Shown piece after piece: positions 36,514-46,001 of a stretch of 64,000 bases of DNA. Source of the stretch: Streptococcus mitis NCTC 12261 (GTDB taxonomy: Bacteria > Bacillota > Bacilli > Lactobacillales > Streptococcaceae); assembly GCF_000148585.2 (NCBI RefSeq), contig NZ_CP028414.1:301501-365500 (forward strand). Reading direction: 5' to 3'. Within the stretch, counting starts at the first letter, position 1. The number at the start of each line of letters is the position of its first letter. The notes beneath the pieces are model-generated. The model did no database searches. It was not told the DNA's origin and worked only from the letters and a program-made list of their open reading frames with translations. A program made the translations under genes and the position numbers.

Positions 36514-36834
36514 ATGAAGGCAAAATATGGGAATCAAATTGTTGATGTTTGGGAAATTGGTCAAGCAACTCCTAAACCAAGTTGGGTAGAGGAAGCTTTT
36601 CAAAAAAATTATATGGTTTGGTTGGATAATCATGTGCGCATTCTAATGGCAGGTCTTAACACTTCTCTTGCAACTAATATCAAGTTTGGTCTAGTTGGAA
36701 CAGTTGGAGGAGGATTCGCTGGTTATGGAATGTATGTTCTTGGTTATCCAGGTGATTATATAGATATCACCAATCATAGAGTTGTTTCTGCTAAAACATT
36801 TCACAAAAGTTATCAAATTTTAGAAAATGATTAG
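36514..36834 (+). CDS. Hypothetical protein following the bacteriocin gene
   Basis: A 106-residue protein, not recognised with confidence. The N-terminus (KYGNQIVDVWEIGQATPKP, then SWVEEAFQKNYMVWLDNHV) and C-terminus (PGDYIDITNHRVVSAKTFHK) resemble small phage-type proteins. A Gly-rich hydrophobic segment, GLVGTVGGGFAGYGMYVLG, lies between, at about residues 59-77. It is 14 bases after the bacteriocin gene, with its own Shine-Dalgarno (AAAAAGGATTG). It could be an immunity or accessory factor. Confidence 0.55.
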   Translation: MKAKYGNQIVDVWEIGQATPKPSWVEEAFQKNYMVWLDNHVRILMAGLNTSLATNIKFGLVGTVGGGFAGYGMYVLGYPGDYIDITNHRVVSAKTFHKSYQILEND

Positions 36835-36862
36835 ATATCATTTAATTGTAATGGAGAAAGCA

Positions 36863-37267
36863 ATGAAAAAAATATTTTTTAAAAAACGGAACATCTTCCT
36901 TGCGAGATTGTTCTTAGGTCAGTTGCCCTTACTTGTCTCTACTTATCTGTTTCTATCTCGTCAGTTTTTAAATTTTTCCGTAGTTCTCCAATTTCTTTTA
37001 GTGGTTATTAACTTGGCTTCTATTTTGGTCACTGTTTACCTCACTAGAGAAATGAGGATAAGAAAGTTTGAAGATGATGATTTGGTTAGTCCTAGAACCA
37101 ATCAACTCATGTATATCGGCTTGACAGGTTTTATGTCTATTATTTGTTTGTATAGAGGTGTCACAGCAGGAGAATTCTATCAACAACTAATCGCATATAT
37201 TGGTGCTGTTCTCTGCTTGCTTATCATGCTTCTACTCATTTGGGGTTTGAAGTATTATAAAAAGTAG
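36863..37267 (+). CDS. Putative bacteriocin immunity membrane protein, copy 2
   Basis: A 134-residue paralogue of 35847-36251, with about a dozen substitutions, several of them clustered in the first 11 residues. The central 40 residues (YLTREMRIRKFEDDDLVSPR onwards) are identical. I start at the ATG at 36863, behind GGAGAAAG, which gives the same length as copy 1. DNA identity is also high, so the copies are recent and could recombine. Confidence 0.65.
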   Translation: MKKIFFKKRNIFLARLFLGQLPLLVSTYLFLSRQFLNFSVVLQFLLVVINLASILVTVYLTREMRIRKFEDDDLVSPRTNQLMYIGLTGFMSIICLYRGVTAGEFYQQLIAYIGAVLCLLIMLLLIWGLKYYKK

Positions 37268-37325
37268 AGGAAGGGTTTTCTTCTTAATCTGGGACTAGTC
37301 TAAAGACTGGCAGGAGGAGGTTATC

Positions 37326-37574
37326 ATGTATAAACACTTATTTTTCCTAGATTCAAAAACCTTAGACTGGTTGACACCTTATATTCTGGTCTTGGCTTCT
37401 GACACCATTGCTTTTAATGTTTTTGTGCTAACCTTTGTATCTGTGGTGGTCTTTTATTTCCTAAATCCCATGTTATCTTTAATGGCTATCTTCTTAGGGG
37501 CTGGCTATGTGGTCGGATTTTGGTTGCTAAAATGGTTTGTTTTGGAAAGGTTAGAGTTAAAGGATGACTTGTAG
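37326..37574 (+). CDS. blpZ: BlpZ-like small membrane protein
   Basis: An 82-residue protein with two to three hydrophobic segments (about residues 18-50 and 52-70) and an acidic tail ERLELKDDL. Sequence and place just before a CAAX protease match pneumococcal blpZ from memory. Presumed immunity-region protein. AGGAGG precedes the ATG by a good distance. Confidence 0.7.
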   Translation: MYKHLFFLDSKTLDWLTPYILVLASDTIAFNVFVLTFVSVVVFYFLNPMLSLMAIFLGAGYVVGFWLLKWFVLERLELKDDL

Positions 37575-37604
37575 GGAAGTTTGTTTGTTGAGGAGGCTAG
37601 TTTT

Positions 37605-38216
37605 ATGGAGTTTTTTGATAAATTTCATGCCTTTTGTTTTGGATTTTTAGTACTACTAATCGTCATTACAGTTCCTTATACGATTAACCACGGGGATTTT
37701 TTTCAAAATGAATCTGAATTGATTATTGTAAGTCTTCTTGTAACCTCGCTGAGTGTTACTTATGCTAGAAAGTTTGAAATGGTTTCTTTTGGGATGTTAA
37801 GCAAGAAACAACTTTTGCTTTTCATTGCAATCTTTTTTCTAAGCGTTCTTGAGACGCTAGTTTATATTCATTTCTTCGCTGTTTCTTCTGGCGCAGGAGT
37901 TCAACACTTGGCGGAAGTCAGCAGAGGAATTTCCCTGTCTTTGATTTTGACTTCCTCAGTTTTTGGACCCATCCAGGAGGAACTCATTTTCAGAGGACTT
38001 CTTCAAGGTGCGGTTTTTGACAATTCTTGGTTAGGGATTGTACTGACTTCCTCTCTCTTTTCTTTTATGCATGGACCTTCTAATGTCCCTTCGTTTATTT
38101 TTTATCTACTTGGGGGCTTGTTACTGGGCTTTGCTTATAAAAAGAGCCAAAACCTATGGGTTTCTACTCTAGTTCACATGTTTTACAATGCTTGGCCACT
38201 CTTATATTATTTATAA
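37605..38216 (+). CDS. pncP: CAAX/CPBP intramembrane protease (PncP-like)
   Basis: About 203 residues with six or more membrane helices. CPBP motifs are EELIFRGLLQG (Glu-Glu and Arg), FSFMHGPSN and VHMFYNAW. Abi/CAAX proteases of bacteriocin loci often give self-immunity. I use the ATG at 37605 because GAGGAGG lies just before it, giving MEFFDKFHAF. It is the last gene of the blp block, with a terminator after it. Confidence 0.8.
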   Translation: MEFFDKFHAFCFGFLVLLIVITVPYTINHGDFFQNESELIIVSLLVTSLSVTYARKFEMVSFGMLSKKQLLLFIAIFFLSVLETLVYIHFFAVSSGAGVQHLAEVSRGISLSLILTSSVFGPIQEELIFRGLLQGAVFDNSWLGIVLTSSLFSFMHGPSNVPSFIFYLLGGLLLGFAYKKSQNLWVSTLVHMFYNAWPLLYYL

Positions 38217-38224
38217 AAATTATG

Positions 38225-38260
38225 AAAGGTAAGTAGAAGACGGTGCTTACCTTTTTCTTT
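38225..38260 (+). terminator. Terminator of the blp bacteriocin region
   Basis: AAAGGTAAG pairs with CTTACCTTT across about 12 bases, followed by TTC TTT. Confidence 0.75.
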
Positions 38261-38318
38261 CTATAATGATACCCAAGCCACCCCAGAGGCTTTTCTTTGA
38301 GAATCGGGCGTGGAGCGG

Positions 38319-38347
38319 TTGACGAATAGGCCAAAAACTAGTAGAAT
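38319..38347 (+). promoter_or_regulatory. Promoter of ccrZ-trmB
   Basis: TTGACG (38319-38324), 17-base spacer, TAGAAT (38342-38347), about 30 bases before the ccrZ ATG. Confidence 0.75.
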
Positions 38348-38376
38348 AGTAAGGAAACTTTATACGGAGGAAAGAA

Positions 38377-39171
38377 ATGGATTTGGGTGATAATGAGCTA
38401 ACACTGACTCCCATACCTGGGAAAAGTGGCAAGGCTTATATGGGTAGCTATCCTGATGGGAAGCGTATCTTTGTAAAAATGAACACCTCTCCAATCCTAC
38501 CTGGTCTAGCTAGAGAACAAATTGCTCCACAATTATTATGGAGTCGCCGTTTGGCAGATGGGCGTGATATGTGTGCTCAAGAATGGTTGACAGGCAAAAT
38601 ATTGACCCCTTATGATATGAATCGTAAACAAATCGTCAATATTTTAACCCGTCTTCATCGCTCACGTCCGTTGATGACACAGTTGAGTCGGTTGGGATAT
38701 GCCATGGAAACACCTGTAGATTTACTACAGTCTTGGCAGGAAACGGCTCCAGATGCTTTGCGTAAAAATCATTTTATCAGTGAAGTGATGGCTGATTTAC
38801 GTCAGACTATTCCAGGATTTAGAGAGGATCATGCGACTATTGTCCATGGAGATGTACGACATAGTAATTGGATTGAGACAGACAGTGGCTTGATTTATTT
38901 GGTAGATTGGGATTCGGTTCGCTTGACCGACCGCATGTTTGATGTGGCCCATATGCTCTGCCATTATATTCCAGAACATCAGTGGAAGGAATGGTTGACC
39001 TACTACGGTTACAAGTACAATCAAACGGTATTAAATAAATTGTATTGGTACGGTCAATTGTCTTATTTGAGCCAGATTTCCAAGTATTATATGAACCAAG
39101 ATTTAGAAAATGTCAATCGGGAGATTCATGGCCTGCGTCACTTCCGAGACAAGTATGGAAAGAGAAGATGA
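38377..39171 (+). CDS. ccrZ: Cell-cycle regulator CcrZ, APH/choline-kinase fold
   Basis: A 264-residue aminoglycoside-phosphotransferase-fold protein. The catalytic loop is [10 protein letters not shown] (Asp and Asn) near residues 157-166. The metal Asp is in [14 protein letters not shown]-like N-lobe strands and FVKMNTSPI carry the likely ATP-binding Lys. In S. pneumoniae the gene directly upstream of trmB is CcrZ, which links division to DnaA-dependent replication initiation at midcell. CGGAGGAAAG precedes the ATG; the stop overlaps the trmB start. Confidence 0.88.
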   Translation: MDLGDNELTLTPIPGKSGKAYMGSYPDGKRIFVKMNTSPILPGLAREQIAPQLLWSRRLADGRDMCAQEWLTGKILTPYDMNRKQIVNILTRLHRSRPLMTQLSRLGYAMETPVDLLQSWQETAPDALRKNHFISEVMADLRQTIPGFREDHATIVHGDVRHSNWIETDSGLIYLVDWDSVRLTDRMFDVAHMLCHYIPEHQWKEWLTYYGYKYNQTVLNKLYWYGQLSYLSQISKYYMNQDLENVNREIHGLRHFRDKYGKRR

Positions 39172-39803
39172 GAGTTAGAAATCGTAAAGGGGCGACAGAA
39201 TTACTAGAGGCAAATCCCCAGTATGTGGTCCTCAATCCCTTGGGAGCCAAGGGAAAATGGCGGGACCTGTTTGGCAATGACAATCCCATTCATGTGGAAG
39301 TTGGAAGTGGAAAGGGTGCCTTTGTTTCAGGTATGGCCAAGCAAAATCCTGACATCAACTATATCGGGATTGATATTCAAAAGTCTGTTTTGAGCTACGC
39401 TTTGGACAAGGTGCTTGAAGTTGGAGTGCCTAACATTAAGCTCTTGTGGGTAGATGGTTCTGACTTGACTGACTACTTTGAAGACGGTGAGATTGATCGT
39501 TTGTATCTGAACTTTTCAGATCCTTGGCCTAAAAAACGCCATGAAAAGCGTCGTTTGACCTACAAAACCTTCTTGGATACCTTCAAACGTATCTTGCCTG
39601 AAAATGGAGAAATTCATTTCAAGACGGATAATCGTGGCTTGTTTGAGTACAGTTTAGTGAGCTTTTCTCAGTATGGCATGAAGCTCAATGGTGTCTGGCT
39701 TGATTTACATGCCAGTGATTTTGAAGGCAATGTCATGACAGAATACGAGCAAAAATTCTCCAACAAGGGGCAAGTTATCTACCGTGTTGAGGCAGAATTT
39801 TAA
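39168..39803 (+). CDS. trmB: tRNA (guanine-N7-)-methyltransferase TrmB
   Basis: A 211-residue TrmB. The SAM motif is [20 protein letters not shown], with [14 protein letters not shown], and [19 protein letters not shown] is the family signature. It methylates G46 of tRNA. The ATG overlaps the ccrZ stop (ATGA); longer in-frame starts upstream lie within ccrZ and are unlikely. Confidence 0.95.
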   Translation: MRVRNRKGATELLEANPQYVVLNPLGAKGKWRDLFGNDNPIHVEVGSGKGAFVSGMAKQNPDINYIGIDIQKSVLSYALDKVLEVGVPNIKLLWVDGSDLTDYFEDGEIDRLYLNFSDPWPKKRHEKRRLTYKTFLDTFKRILPENGEIHFKTDNRGLFEYSLVSFSQYGMKLNGVWLDLHASDFEGNVMTEYEQKFSNKGQVIYRVEAEF

Positions 39804-39840
39804 GAAATAGCCTGAAATCAGGCTGTATAAGTGCTTTTGC

Positions 39841-39869
39841 TTTACATAAGTTGGCAAACGTGCTATACT
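39841..39869 (+). promoter_or_regulatory. Promoter of the rimP-nusA-infB operon
   Basis: TTTACA (39841-39846), 17-base spacer, TATACT (39864-39869) with TGC before it (extended -10). A weak hairpin AGCCTG-AAAT-CAGGCT (39809-39824) follows trmB. Confidence 0.75.
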
Positions 39870-39929
39870 AAGAGTAAGAATATGAGAAAGTGAGGCGGGG
39901 AAATATCTTCGCCTCTTGCTTATGAGGAG

Positions 39930-40409
39930 GTGGACGCAATCGCAACAATCGTAGAATTAGTCAGAGAAGTTGTAGAACCTGTCATCCAAGCACCTTTCGA
40001 ACTCGTGGATATCGAGTATGGAAAGATTGGCAGTGACATGATTCTCAGTATTTTTGTAGATAAACCTGAAGGAATTACCTTGAACGACACGGCAGATTTG
40101 ACAGAAATAATCAGTCCTGTCCTAGACACTATCAAGCCGGATCCCTTCCCAGAACAATATTTCCTAGAAATCACCAGTCCAGGTTTGGAACGTCCTTTGA
40201 AAACCAAGGATGCAGTCGCTGGAGCTGTTGGGAAATACATCCATGTCGGGCTCTACCAAGCCATCGATAAGCAAAAAGTCTTTGAAGGAACCTTGTTGGC
40301 CTTTGAAGAGGACGAGTTGACCATGGAATATATGGACAAGACGCGTAAGAAAACTGTCCAAATTCCATACAGTTTAGTATCAAAAGCACGTTTAGCAGTT
40401 AAATTATAG
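39930..40409 (+). CDS. rimP: Ribosome maturation factor RimP
   Basis: A 159-residue RimP with an N-terminal alpha/beta domain ([39 protein letters not shown] is the signature) and a C-terminal SH3-like domain. It is needed for 30S assembly. The start is odd. GTG at 39930 overlaps the Shine-Dalgarno GGAGG, while ATC at 39939 is 8 bases away from it. No other standard start is available between the upstream stop at 39891 and this point. Confidence 0.93.
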   Translation: MDAIATIVELVREVVEPVIQAPFELVDIEYGKIGSDMILSIFVDKPEGITLNDTADLTEIISPVLDTIKPDPFPEQYFLEITSPGLERPLKTKDAVAGAVGKYIHVGLYQAIDKQKVFEGTLLAFEEDELTMEYMDKTRKKTVQIPYSLVSKARLAVKL

Positions 40410-40452
40410 AAAAAGAAAGGATAGCTTTTGAGGATTCAAAAGTGAAGAAAAC

Positions 40453-41589
40453 ATGAGTAAAGAAATGCTAGAGGCCTTCCGCATTTTGGAAGAAGACAAG
40501 GGAATCAAAAAAGAAGATATCATCGACGCAGTAGTAGAGTCGCTTCGTTCCGCTTATCGCAGACGCTATGGTCAATCAGACAGCGTAGCTATTGACTTTA
40601 ACGAAAAAACAGGTGACTTTACCGTTTATACTGTCCGTGAAGTGGTTGATGAAGTATTTGATAGCCGTTTGGAAATCAGCTTGAAAGATGCTCTTGCCAT
40701 TAATTCAGCCTATGAACTTGGTGACAAAATCAAGTTTGAAGAAGCACCTGCTGAGTTTGGTCGTGTAGCAGCCCAATCTGCCAAACAAACCATCATGGAA
40801 AAAATGCGCAAGCAAACACGTGCCATCACTTACAATACTTACAAAGAGCATGAGCAAGAAATCATGTCTGGTACAGTAGAACGCTTTGACAACCGCTTTA
40901 TCTATGTCAACCTCGGTAGCATCGAAGCCCAATTGTCAAAACAAGACCAAATTCCTGGAGAAGTTTTTGCTTCTCATGATCGTATTGAAGTTTATGTCTA
41001 CAAGGTTGAAGACAACCCTCGCGGTGTCAACGTCTTTGTTAGCCGTAGCCATCCAGAAATGATCAAACGCTTGATGGAGCAAGAAATTCCAGAAGTTTAT
41101 GACGGAACGGTTGAAATCATGAGCGTAGCTCGTGAAGCTGGTGACCGTACTAAGGTTGCCGTTCGCAGTCATAATCCAAACGTGGACGCTATCGGAACAA
41201 TCGTTGGACGTGGTGGAGCTAACATCAAGAAAATCACTAGCAAATTCCACCCAGCTCGCTACGATGCCAAGAGCGACCGTATGGTCCCAATCGAAGAAAA
41301 TATCGACGTTATCGAGTGGGTAGCAGATCCAGCTGAATTTATCTACAATGCCATCGCTCCTGCTGAAGTTGACCAAGTTATCTTTGATGAAAACGACAGC
41401 AAACGTGCCTTGGTGGTTGTTCCTGATAACAAGCTTTCTCTTGCCATCGGTCGTCGTGGGCAAAACGTTCGCTTGGCAGCTCACTTGACTGGTTACCGTA
41501 TCGATATCAAGTCTGCTAGCGAATTTGAAGCCATGGAAGAAGCTGGTTCGGTAGATTTGGAAGCAGAAAACGATACTGTAGAAGAATAA
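40453..41589 (+). CDS. nusA: Transcription termination/antitermination protein NusA
   Basis: A 378-residue NusA: N-terminal RNA-polymerase-binding domain (MSKEMLEAFRILEEDKGIKK), S1 domain (about 135-200), and KH1 and KH2 (IVGRGGANIKKI, AIGRRGQNVRLAAHLTG), with a short acidic tail instead of the C-terminal repeats of enterobacteria. It controls pausing and termination. It is co-transcribed with rimP. Confidence 0.96.
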   Translation: MSKEMLEAFRILEEDKGIKKEDIIDAVVESLRSAYRRRYGQSDSVAIDFNEKTGDFTVYTVREVVDEVFDSRLEISLKDALAINSAYELGDKIKFEEAPAEFGRVAAQSAKQTIMEKMRKQTRAITYNTYKEHEQEIMSGTVERFDNRFIYVNLGSIEAQLSKQDQIPGEVFASHDRIEVYVYKVEDNPRGVNVFVSRSHPEMIKRLMEQEIPEVYDGTVEIMSVAREAGDRTKVAVRSHNPNVDAIGTIVGRGGANIKKITSKFHPARYDAKSDRMVPIEENIDVIEWVADPAEFIYNAIAPAEVDQVIFDENDSKRALVVVPDNKLSLAIGRRGQNVRLAAHLTGYRIDIKSASEFEAMEEAGSVDLEAENDTVEE

Positions 41590-41610
41590 AAGCTGCTAGA
41601 GGAGGGAAAG

Positions 41611-41904
41611 ATGAAAACGAGAAAAATCCCTTTGCGCAAGTCTGTTGTGTCCAATGAAGTGATTGATAAGCGTGATTTGCTCCGCATTGTCAAGAACAAA
41701 GAAGGACAAGTCTTTATCGATCCGACAGGCAAGGCCAATGGCCGTGGCGCTTACATCAAGCTAGACAATAAAGAAGCCCTAGAGGCGAAAAAGAAGAAGG
41801 TCTTTAACCGTAGCTTTGACATGGAAGTAGAAGAAAGCTTTTATGACGAGTTGATTGCTTATGTGGATCATAAAGTAAAAAGAAGAGAGTTAGGACTTGA
41901 ATAA
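41611..41904 (+). CDS. rnpM: RNase P modulator RnpM / YlxR family protein
   Basis: A 97-residue YlxR-fold protein (MKTRKIPLRKSVVSNEVIDK; GRGAYIKLDNKEALEAKKK). Streptococcal members keep the nucleic-acid-binding fold; in the usual motif CVVS the Cys is replaced here (SVVS). Recently studied members modulate RNase P. GAGGAGG-type Shine-Dalgarno upstream. Overlaps ylxQ by 8 bases. Confidence 0.88.
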   Translation: MKTRKIPLRKSVVSNEVIDKRDLLRIVKNKEGQVFIDPTGKANGRGAYIKLDNKEALEAKKKKVFNRSFDMEVEESFYDELIAYVDHKVKRRELGLE

Positions 41905-42196
41905 GCAAAAAATAAGCAATCTCTTGGGACTTGCTCAGCGAGCAGGGCGAATTATATCGGGTGAGGAATTGGTCGTTAAAGCCATTCAAGACGGCAAGGC
42001 CAAGTTGGTCTTTCTAGCCCATGATGCAGGCCCCAATCTGACCAAGAAGATTCAAGATAAAAGTCACTATTATCAAGTAGAAATTGTAACCGTGTTTTCA
42101 ACACTGGAATTAAGCATAGCAGTCGGAAAATCAAGAAAGGTTTTGGCTGTGACAGATGCTGGATTTACAAAGAAAATGAGGTCTCTTATGGAATAG
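41897..42196 (+). CDS. ylxQ: YlxQ, L7Ae-family RNA-binding protein
   Basis: A 99-residue L7Ae/L30e-fold protein ([20 protein letters not shown], then [15 protein letters not shown]). Such proteins bind kink-turn RNA. Its start is TTG at 41897, inside the end of rnpM, so translation is likely coupled. Its place between rnpM and infB is conserved in Firmicutes. Confidence 0.88.
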   Translation: MNKQKISNLLGLAQRAGRIISGEELVVKAIQDGKAKLVFLAHDAGPNLTKKIQDKSHYYQVEIVTVFSTLELSIAVGKSRKVLAVTDAGFTKKMRSLME

Positions 42197-42212
42197 AAGA
42201 GGAGGACATGAT

Positions 42213-45005
42213 TTGTCTAAGAAAAGATTGTACGAAATCGCAAAAGAACTTGGAAAAGAAAGTAAAGAAGTTGTAGCGCGTGCAAAAGAGTTGGGCTTGG
42301 ATGTGAAAAGCCACTCATCAAGTGTGGAAGAAGCTGTCGCTGCAAAAATCGCTGCCAGCTTTAAGCCTGCAGCTGCTCCGAAAGAAGAAGCAAAACCTGC
42401 AGCACCAAAAGCAAGTGCAGAAAAGAAAGCCGAAAAATCTGAGCCAGCTAAACCAGCTGTAGCTAAGGAAGAGGCAAAACCGGCTGAGCCAGTTGCTCCG
42501 AAGGCAGAAAAAGTAGCAACAAAACCGCAAAGCCGTAATTTCAAGGCTGAGCGTGAAGCCCGTGCCAAAGAGCAGGCAGAACGACGCAAGCAAAACAAGA
42601 GCAATAACCGTGACCAACAACAAAACGGGAACCGTCAGAAAAACGACGGCCGCAATGGTGGAAAACAAGGTCAAGGCAACCGCGACAATCGCCGTTTTAA
42701 CGACCAAGCTAAGAAACAGCAAGGTCAGCAAAATCGTGGAAATGAGCGTCGTCAACAAGAGGACAAACGTCCACATCAAGCGGCTCCACGTGTTGACTTT
42801 AAAGCCCGTGCAGCAGCCCTAAAAGCAGAGCAAAATGCAGAATATGCCCGTTCAAGTGAGGAACGTTTCAAGCAGACTCAGGCTGCCAAAGAAGCCTTGG
42901 CTCAAGCTAACAAACGCAAGGAGCCAGAGGAAATCTTTGAAGAAGTGGCTAAGTTAGCTGAACAAGCGCAACAAGTTCAAGCAGTGGTTGAACCAGCTCC
43001 TGTAGCTAAAGAAGCGCCAGTGGATACACGTCGTAAAAAACAAGCTCGACCAGACAAAGAACGTGATGATTATGATCACGAAGACGATGGTCCTAGAAAA
43101 CAACAAAAGAATCGAAGTAGTCAAAATCAAGTGAGAAATCAAAAGAATAGTAACTGGAATAACAACAAAAAGAACAAAAAAGGCAATAACAAGAACAATC
43201 GTAATCAGACTCCAAAACCTGTTACAGAGCGTAAATTCCATGAATTGCCAACAGAATTTGAATATACAGATGGTATGACCGTTGCGGAAATCGCAAAACG
43301 TATCAAACGTGAACCAGCTGAAATCGTTAAGAAACTTTTCATGATGGGTGTCATGGCCACACAAAACCAATCCTTGGATGGGGAAACAATCGAACTCCTC
43401 ATGGTGGATTATGGTATCGAAGCCAAACAAAAAGTTGAAGTGGATAATGCCGACATCGAACGTTTCTTTGTCGAAGATGGTTATCTCAATGAAGATGAAT
43501 TGGTTGAGCGCCCACCAGTTGTAACCATCATGGGACACGTTGACCATGGTAAAACAACACTCTTAGATACCCTTCGTAACTCTCGTGTTGCGACAGGTGA
43601 AGCAGGTGGTATCACTCAGCATATCGGTGCCTACCAAATCGTGGAAAATGGTAAGAAGATTACCTTCCTTGATACACCAGGACACGCGGCCTTTACATCT
43701 ATGCGCGCGCGTGGTGCTTCTGTTACCGATATTACTATCTTGGTCGTAGCGGCAGATGACGGGGTTATGCCTCAGACTATCGAAGCCATTAACCACTCAA
43801 AAGCGGCCAACGTTCCAATCATCGTAGCTATCAACAAGATTGATAAACCAGGTGCTAACCCAGAACGTGTTATCGGTGAATTGGCAGAGCATGGTGTTAT
43901 GTCAACAGCTTGGGGTGGAGATTCTGAATTTGTTGAAATCTCAGCTAAATTCAACCAAAATATCGAAGAATTGTTGGAAACAGTCCTTCTTGTGGCTGAA
44001 ATCCAAGAACTCAAGGCAGACCCAACAGTGCGTGCGATCGGTACAGTTATCGAAGCGCGCTTGGATAAAGGAAAAGGTGCGGTCGCAACCCTTCTTGTTC
44101 AACAAGGTACCTTGAATGTCCAAGACCCAATCGTTGTCGGAAATACCTTCGGTCGTGTCCGTGCCATGACCAATGACCTTGGTCGTCGTGTTAAGGTTGC
44201 TGGACCATCAACACCAGTTTCAATCACAGGTTTGAACGAAGCGCCAATGGCAGGTGACCACTTTGCCGTTTACGAGGATGAAAAATCTGCGCGTGCAGCA
44301 GGTGAAGAGCGTGCCAAACGTGCCCTTATGAAACAACGTCAAGCTACCCAACGTGTTAGCCTTGAAAACCTCTTTGATACCCTTAAAGCTGGTGAACTCA
44401 AGTCAGTTAACGTCATCATCAAGGCCGATGTACAAGGTTCTGTTGAAGCCCTTTCTGCATCACTTCAAAAGATAGACGTGGAAGGTGTTAAAGTTACTAT
44501 CGTTCACTCAGCGGTCGGTGCTATCAACGAATCAGACGTAACCCTTGCCGAAGCTTCAAATGCCTTTATCGTTGGTTTCAACGTACGCCCTACACCACAA
44601 GCTCGTCAACAAGCAGAAGCTGACGATGTTGAGATCCGTCTCCACAGTATTATCTACAAGGTTATCGAAGAGATGGAAGAAGCTATGAAAGGGATGCTTG
44701 ATCCAGAATTTGAAGAAAAAGTTATTGGTGAAGCAGTTATTCGTGAAACCTTCAAGGTGTCTAAAGTGGGAACTATCGGTGGATTCATGGTTATCAATGG
44801 TAAGGTTACCCGTGACTCTAAAGTCCGTGTTATCCGTGACGGTGTCGTTATCTATGACGGTGAACTCGCAAGCTTGAAACACTACAAAGACGACGTTAAG
44901 GAAGTTACAAACGGTCGTGAAGGTGGATTGATGATCGATGGCTACAATGATATCAAGACTGATGATGTGATTGAGGCCTACGTCATGGAAGAAATCAAGA
45001 GATAA
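42213..45005 (+). CDS. infB: Translation initiation factor IF-2
   Basis: A 930-residue IF-2. It has an N-terminal domain ([19 protein letters not shown]) and a long low-complexity Lys/Ala/Gln/Asn-rich linker (about 55-360) with many Arg/Asn. The G domain has GHVDHGKTT (near 442), DTPGHAAF and NKID, followed by domains II-IV. It delivers initiator tRNA to the 30S. The start is TTG, 8 bases after GAGGAGG. The out-of-frame ATG three bases earlier is not used for this frame. Confidence 0.97.
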   Translation: MSKKRLYEIAKELGKESKEVVARAKELGLDVKSHSSSVEEAVAAKIAASFKPAAAPKEEAKPAAPKASAEKKAEKSEPAKPAVAKEEAKPAEPVAPKAEKVATKPQSRNFKAEREARAKEQAERRKQNKSNNRDQQQNGNRQKNDGRNGGKQGQGNRDNRRFNDQAKKQQGQQNRGNERRQQEDKRPHQAAPRVDFKARAAALKAEQNAEYARSSEERFKQTQAAKEALAQANKRKEPEEIFEEVAKLAEQAQQVQAVVEPAPVAKEAPVDTRRKKQARPDKERDDYDHEDDGPRKQQKNRSSQNQVRNQKNSNWNNNKKNKKGNNKNNRNQTPKPVTERKFHELPTEFEYTDGMTVAEIAKRIKREPAEIVKKLFMMGVMATQNQSLDGETIELLMVDYGIEAKQKVEVDNADIERFFVEDGYLNEDELVERPPVVTIMGHVDHGKTTLLDTLRNSRVATGEAGGITQHIGAYQIVENGKKITFLDTPGHAAFTSMRARGASVTDITILVVAADDGVMPQTIEAINHSKAANVPIIVAINKIDKPGANPERVIGELAEHGVMSTAWGGDSEFVEISAKFNQNIEELLETVLLVAEIQELKADPTVRAIGTVIEARLDKGKGAVATLLVQQGTLNVQDPIVVGNTFGRVRAMTNDLGRRVKVAGPSTPVSITGLNEAPMAGDHFAVYEDEKSARAAGEERAKRALMKQRQATQRVSLENLFDTLKAGELKSVNVIIKADVQGSVEALSASLQKIDVEGVKVTIVHSAVGAINESDVTLAEASNAFIVGFNVRPTPQARQQAEADDVEIRLHSIIYKVIEEMEEAMKGMLDPEFEEKVIGEAVIRETFKVSKVGTIGGFMVINGKVTRDSKVRVIRDGVVIYDGELASLKHYKDDVKEVTNGREGGLMIDGYNDIKTDDVIEAYVMEEIKR

Positions 45006-45013
45006 GATTTTTT

Positions 45014-45147
45014 GCTCCTTTCTTAGGTGGTGAGGGACGCAAGCAAACCGATGGTTTCATTGCTTATTTTTGAGCCTAGAGTCTCAAAAATCCCCTGTGA
45101 TGGGACTGATAAATCAGTTCCATCACTTTCACCACGGCGAAAGAAGC
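45014..45147. repeat. Multi-helix structured element, copy 3 (infB-rbfA spacer)
   Basis: Outer helix near 45014-45022 with 45139-45147 (CTTTC/GAAAG core). Then GGTGGTGA/TCACCAC, a Gly-rich arm GGGACGC, TTTTTGAG/CTCAAAAA (45067-45095 region), and hairpin GATGGGACTGAT/ATCAGTTCCATC. It is in opposite orientation to copy 1, sharing GGGGATTTTTGAGAC and CCGTGGTGAAAG with it. The rest of 45148-45256 shows no gene. Confidence 0.72.
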
Positions 45148-45256
45148 AGATGATTTCAAATTGAACTTCGTTCCAATTTGAAATGAAAATCAATAAATTT
45201 AAAAATAGCTAGGTCTGCTGGCCTAGCTTTTGGTTCAAAGTAGAGAAAGGAATATC

Positions 45257-45607
45257 ATGGCAAATCATTTTCGTACGGATCGTGTGGGCATGGAAATCAA
45301 GCGTGAAGTCAATGAGATTTTGCAAAAGAAAGTCCGTGATCCGCGTGTCCAAGGTGTGACCATCACAGATGTTCAGATGCTAGGTGACTTGTCTGTTGCC
45401 AAGGTTTACTATACCATTTTGAGTAACCTTGCTTCAGATAATCAAAAAGCCCAAATCGGGCTTGAAAAAGCAACTGGTACTATCAAACGTGAACTTGGTC
45501 GCAATTTGAAATTGTACAAAATCCCAGATTTGACTTTCGTCAAAGACGAATCCATCGAATATGGAAACAAGATTGACGAGATGCTACGCAATCTGGATAA
45601 GAACTAA
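45257..45607 (+). CDS. rbfA: Ribosome-binding factor A
   Basis: A 116-residue KH-fold RbfA ([40 protein letters not shown]). It matures the 5' end of 16S rRNA and is needed at low temperature. AGAAAGGA precedes the ATG at 45257; upstream in-frame starts are less likely. It ends the rimP-infB operon. Confidence 0.95.
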   Translation: MANHFRTDRVGMEIKREVNEILQKKVRDPRVQGVTITDVQMLGDLSVAKVYYTILSNLASDNQKAQIGLEKATGTIKRELGRNLKLYKIPDLTFVKDESIEYGNKIDEMLRNLDKN

Positions 45608-45632
45608 AAAGGAGGGGAAACCCTCTTTTTTG
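45606..45632 (+). terminator. Terminator of the rimP-rbfA operon
   Basis: AAAAAGGAGGG-GAAA-CCCTCTTTTTT with one G-T pair, then TTG. Confidence 0.88.
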
Positions 45633-45818
45633 TGGGGGAAAAGGCAATAAAACATGCTGGCGGAATATTTCCAGAGTTATATTAAAAAGCTTTATAAAAT
45701 TCAACTTGTATGATATTATAGGAAATAAAAAGAGTGAGAGAGAACGATTTTTCAGAAATAGGCAACAAGGCTGGTATCGATATCATTTTGAAAGTGTAGT
45801 TAAACGAGGAAAGATAAT

Positions 45819-46001
45819 ATGGGACTCATAAAAATTCTAGCTAAAACTTACGGGAATTACTTTTTGACCATGCAAGGTGTAAAAGTCATGAAAACGATAA
45901 AGAAAGATGACCATGTCGTTGTTGGTCTGGGGAAACTTTTTATTGCAGACAAGTTAATGGATACGGCTCGGTGGCTCATCAAGCCAGAGGAGAGAGAATG
46001 A
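45819..46001 (+). CDS. Small basic hypothetical protein (60 aa)
   Basis: MGLIKILAKTYGNYFLTMQG, then VKVMKTIKKDDHVVVGLGKL and an amphipathic end (DTARWLIKPEERE). ACGAGGAAAG precedes the ATG. No family is recognised. Its TGA overlaps the ATG of a 50-residue membrane peptide, so the pair is probably translated together. The upstream 45633-45818 stretch has no gene, only an A/T-rich likely promoter and a CTGG/CCAG palindrome near 45658-45674. Confidence 0.6.
   Translation: MGLIKILAKTYGNYFLTMQGVKVMKTIKKDDHVVVGLGKLFIADKLMDTARWLIKPEERE

Noticed and set aside
39045..39167. N-terminal extension of trmB
   Set aside because: It lies entirely inside ccrZ; the ATG at 39168 gives the normal TrmB start and an ATGA overlap.
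42318..42779. Antisense frame with hydrophobic product opposite infB
   Set aside because: It is the complement of the low-complexity Lys/Asn/Arg linker; apparent membrane helices are an artefact.
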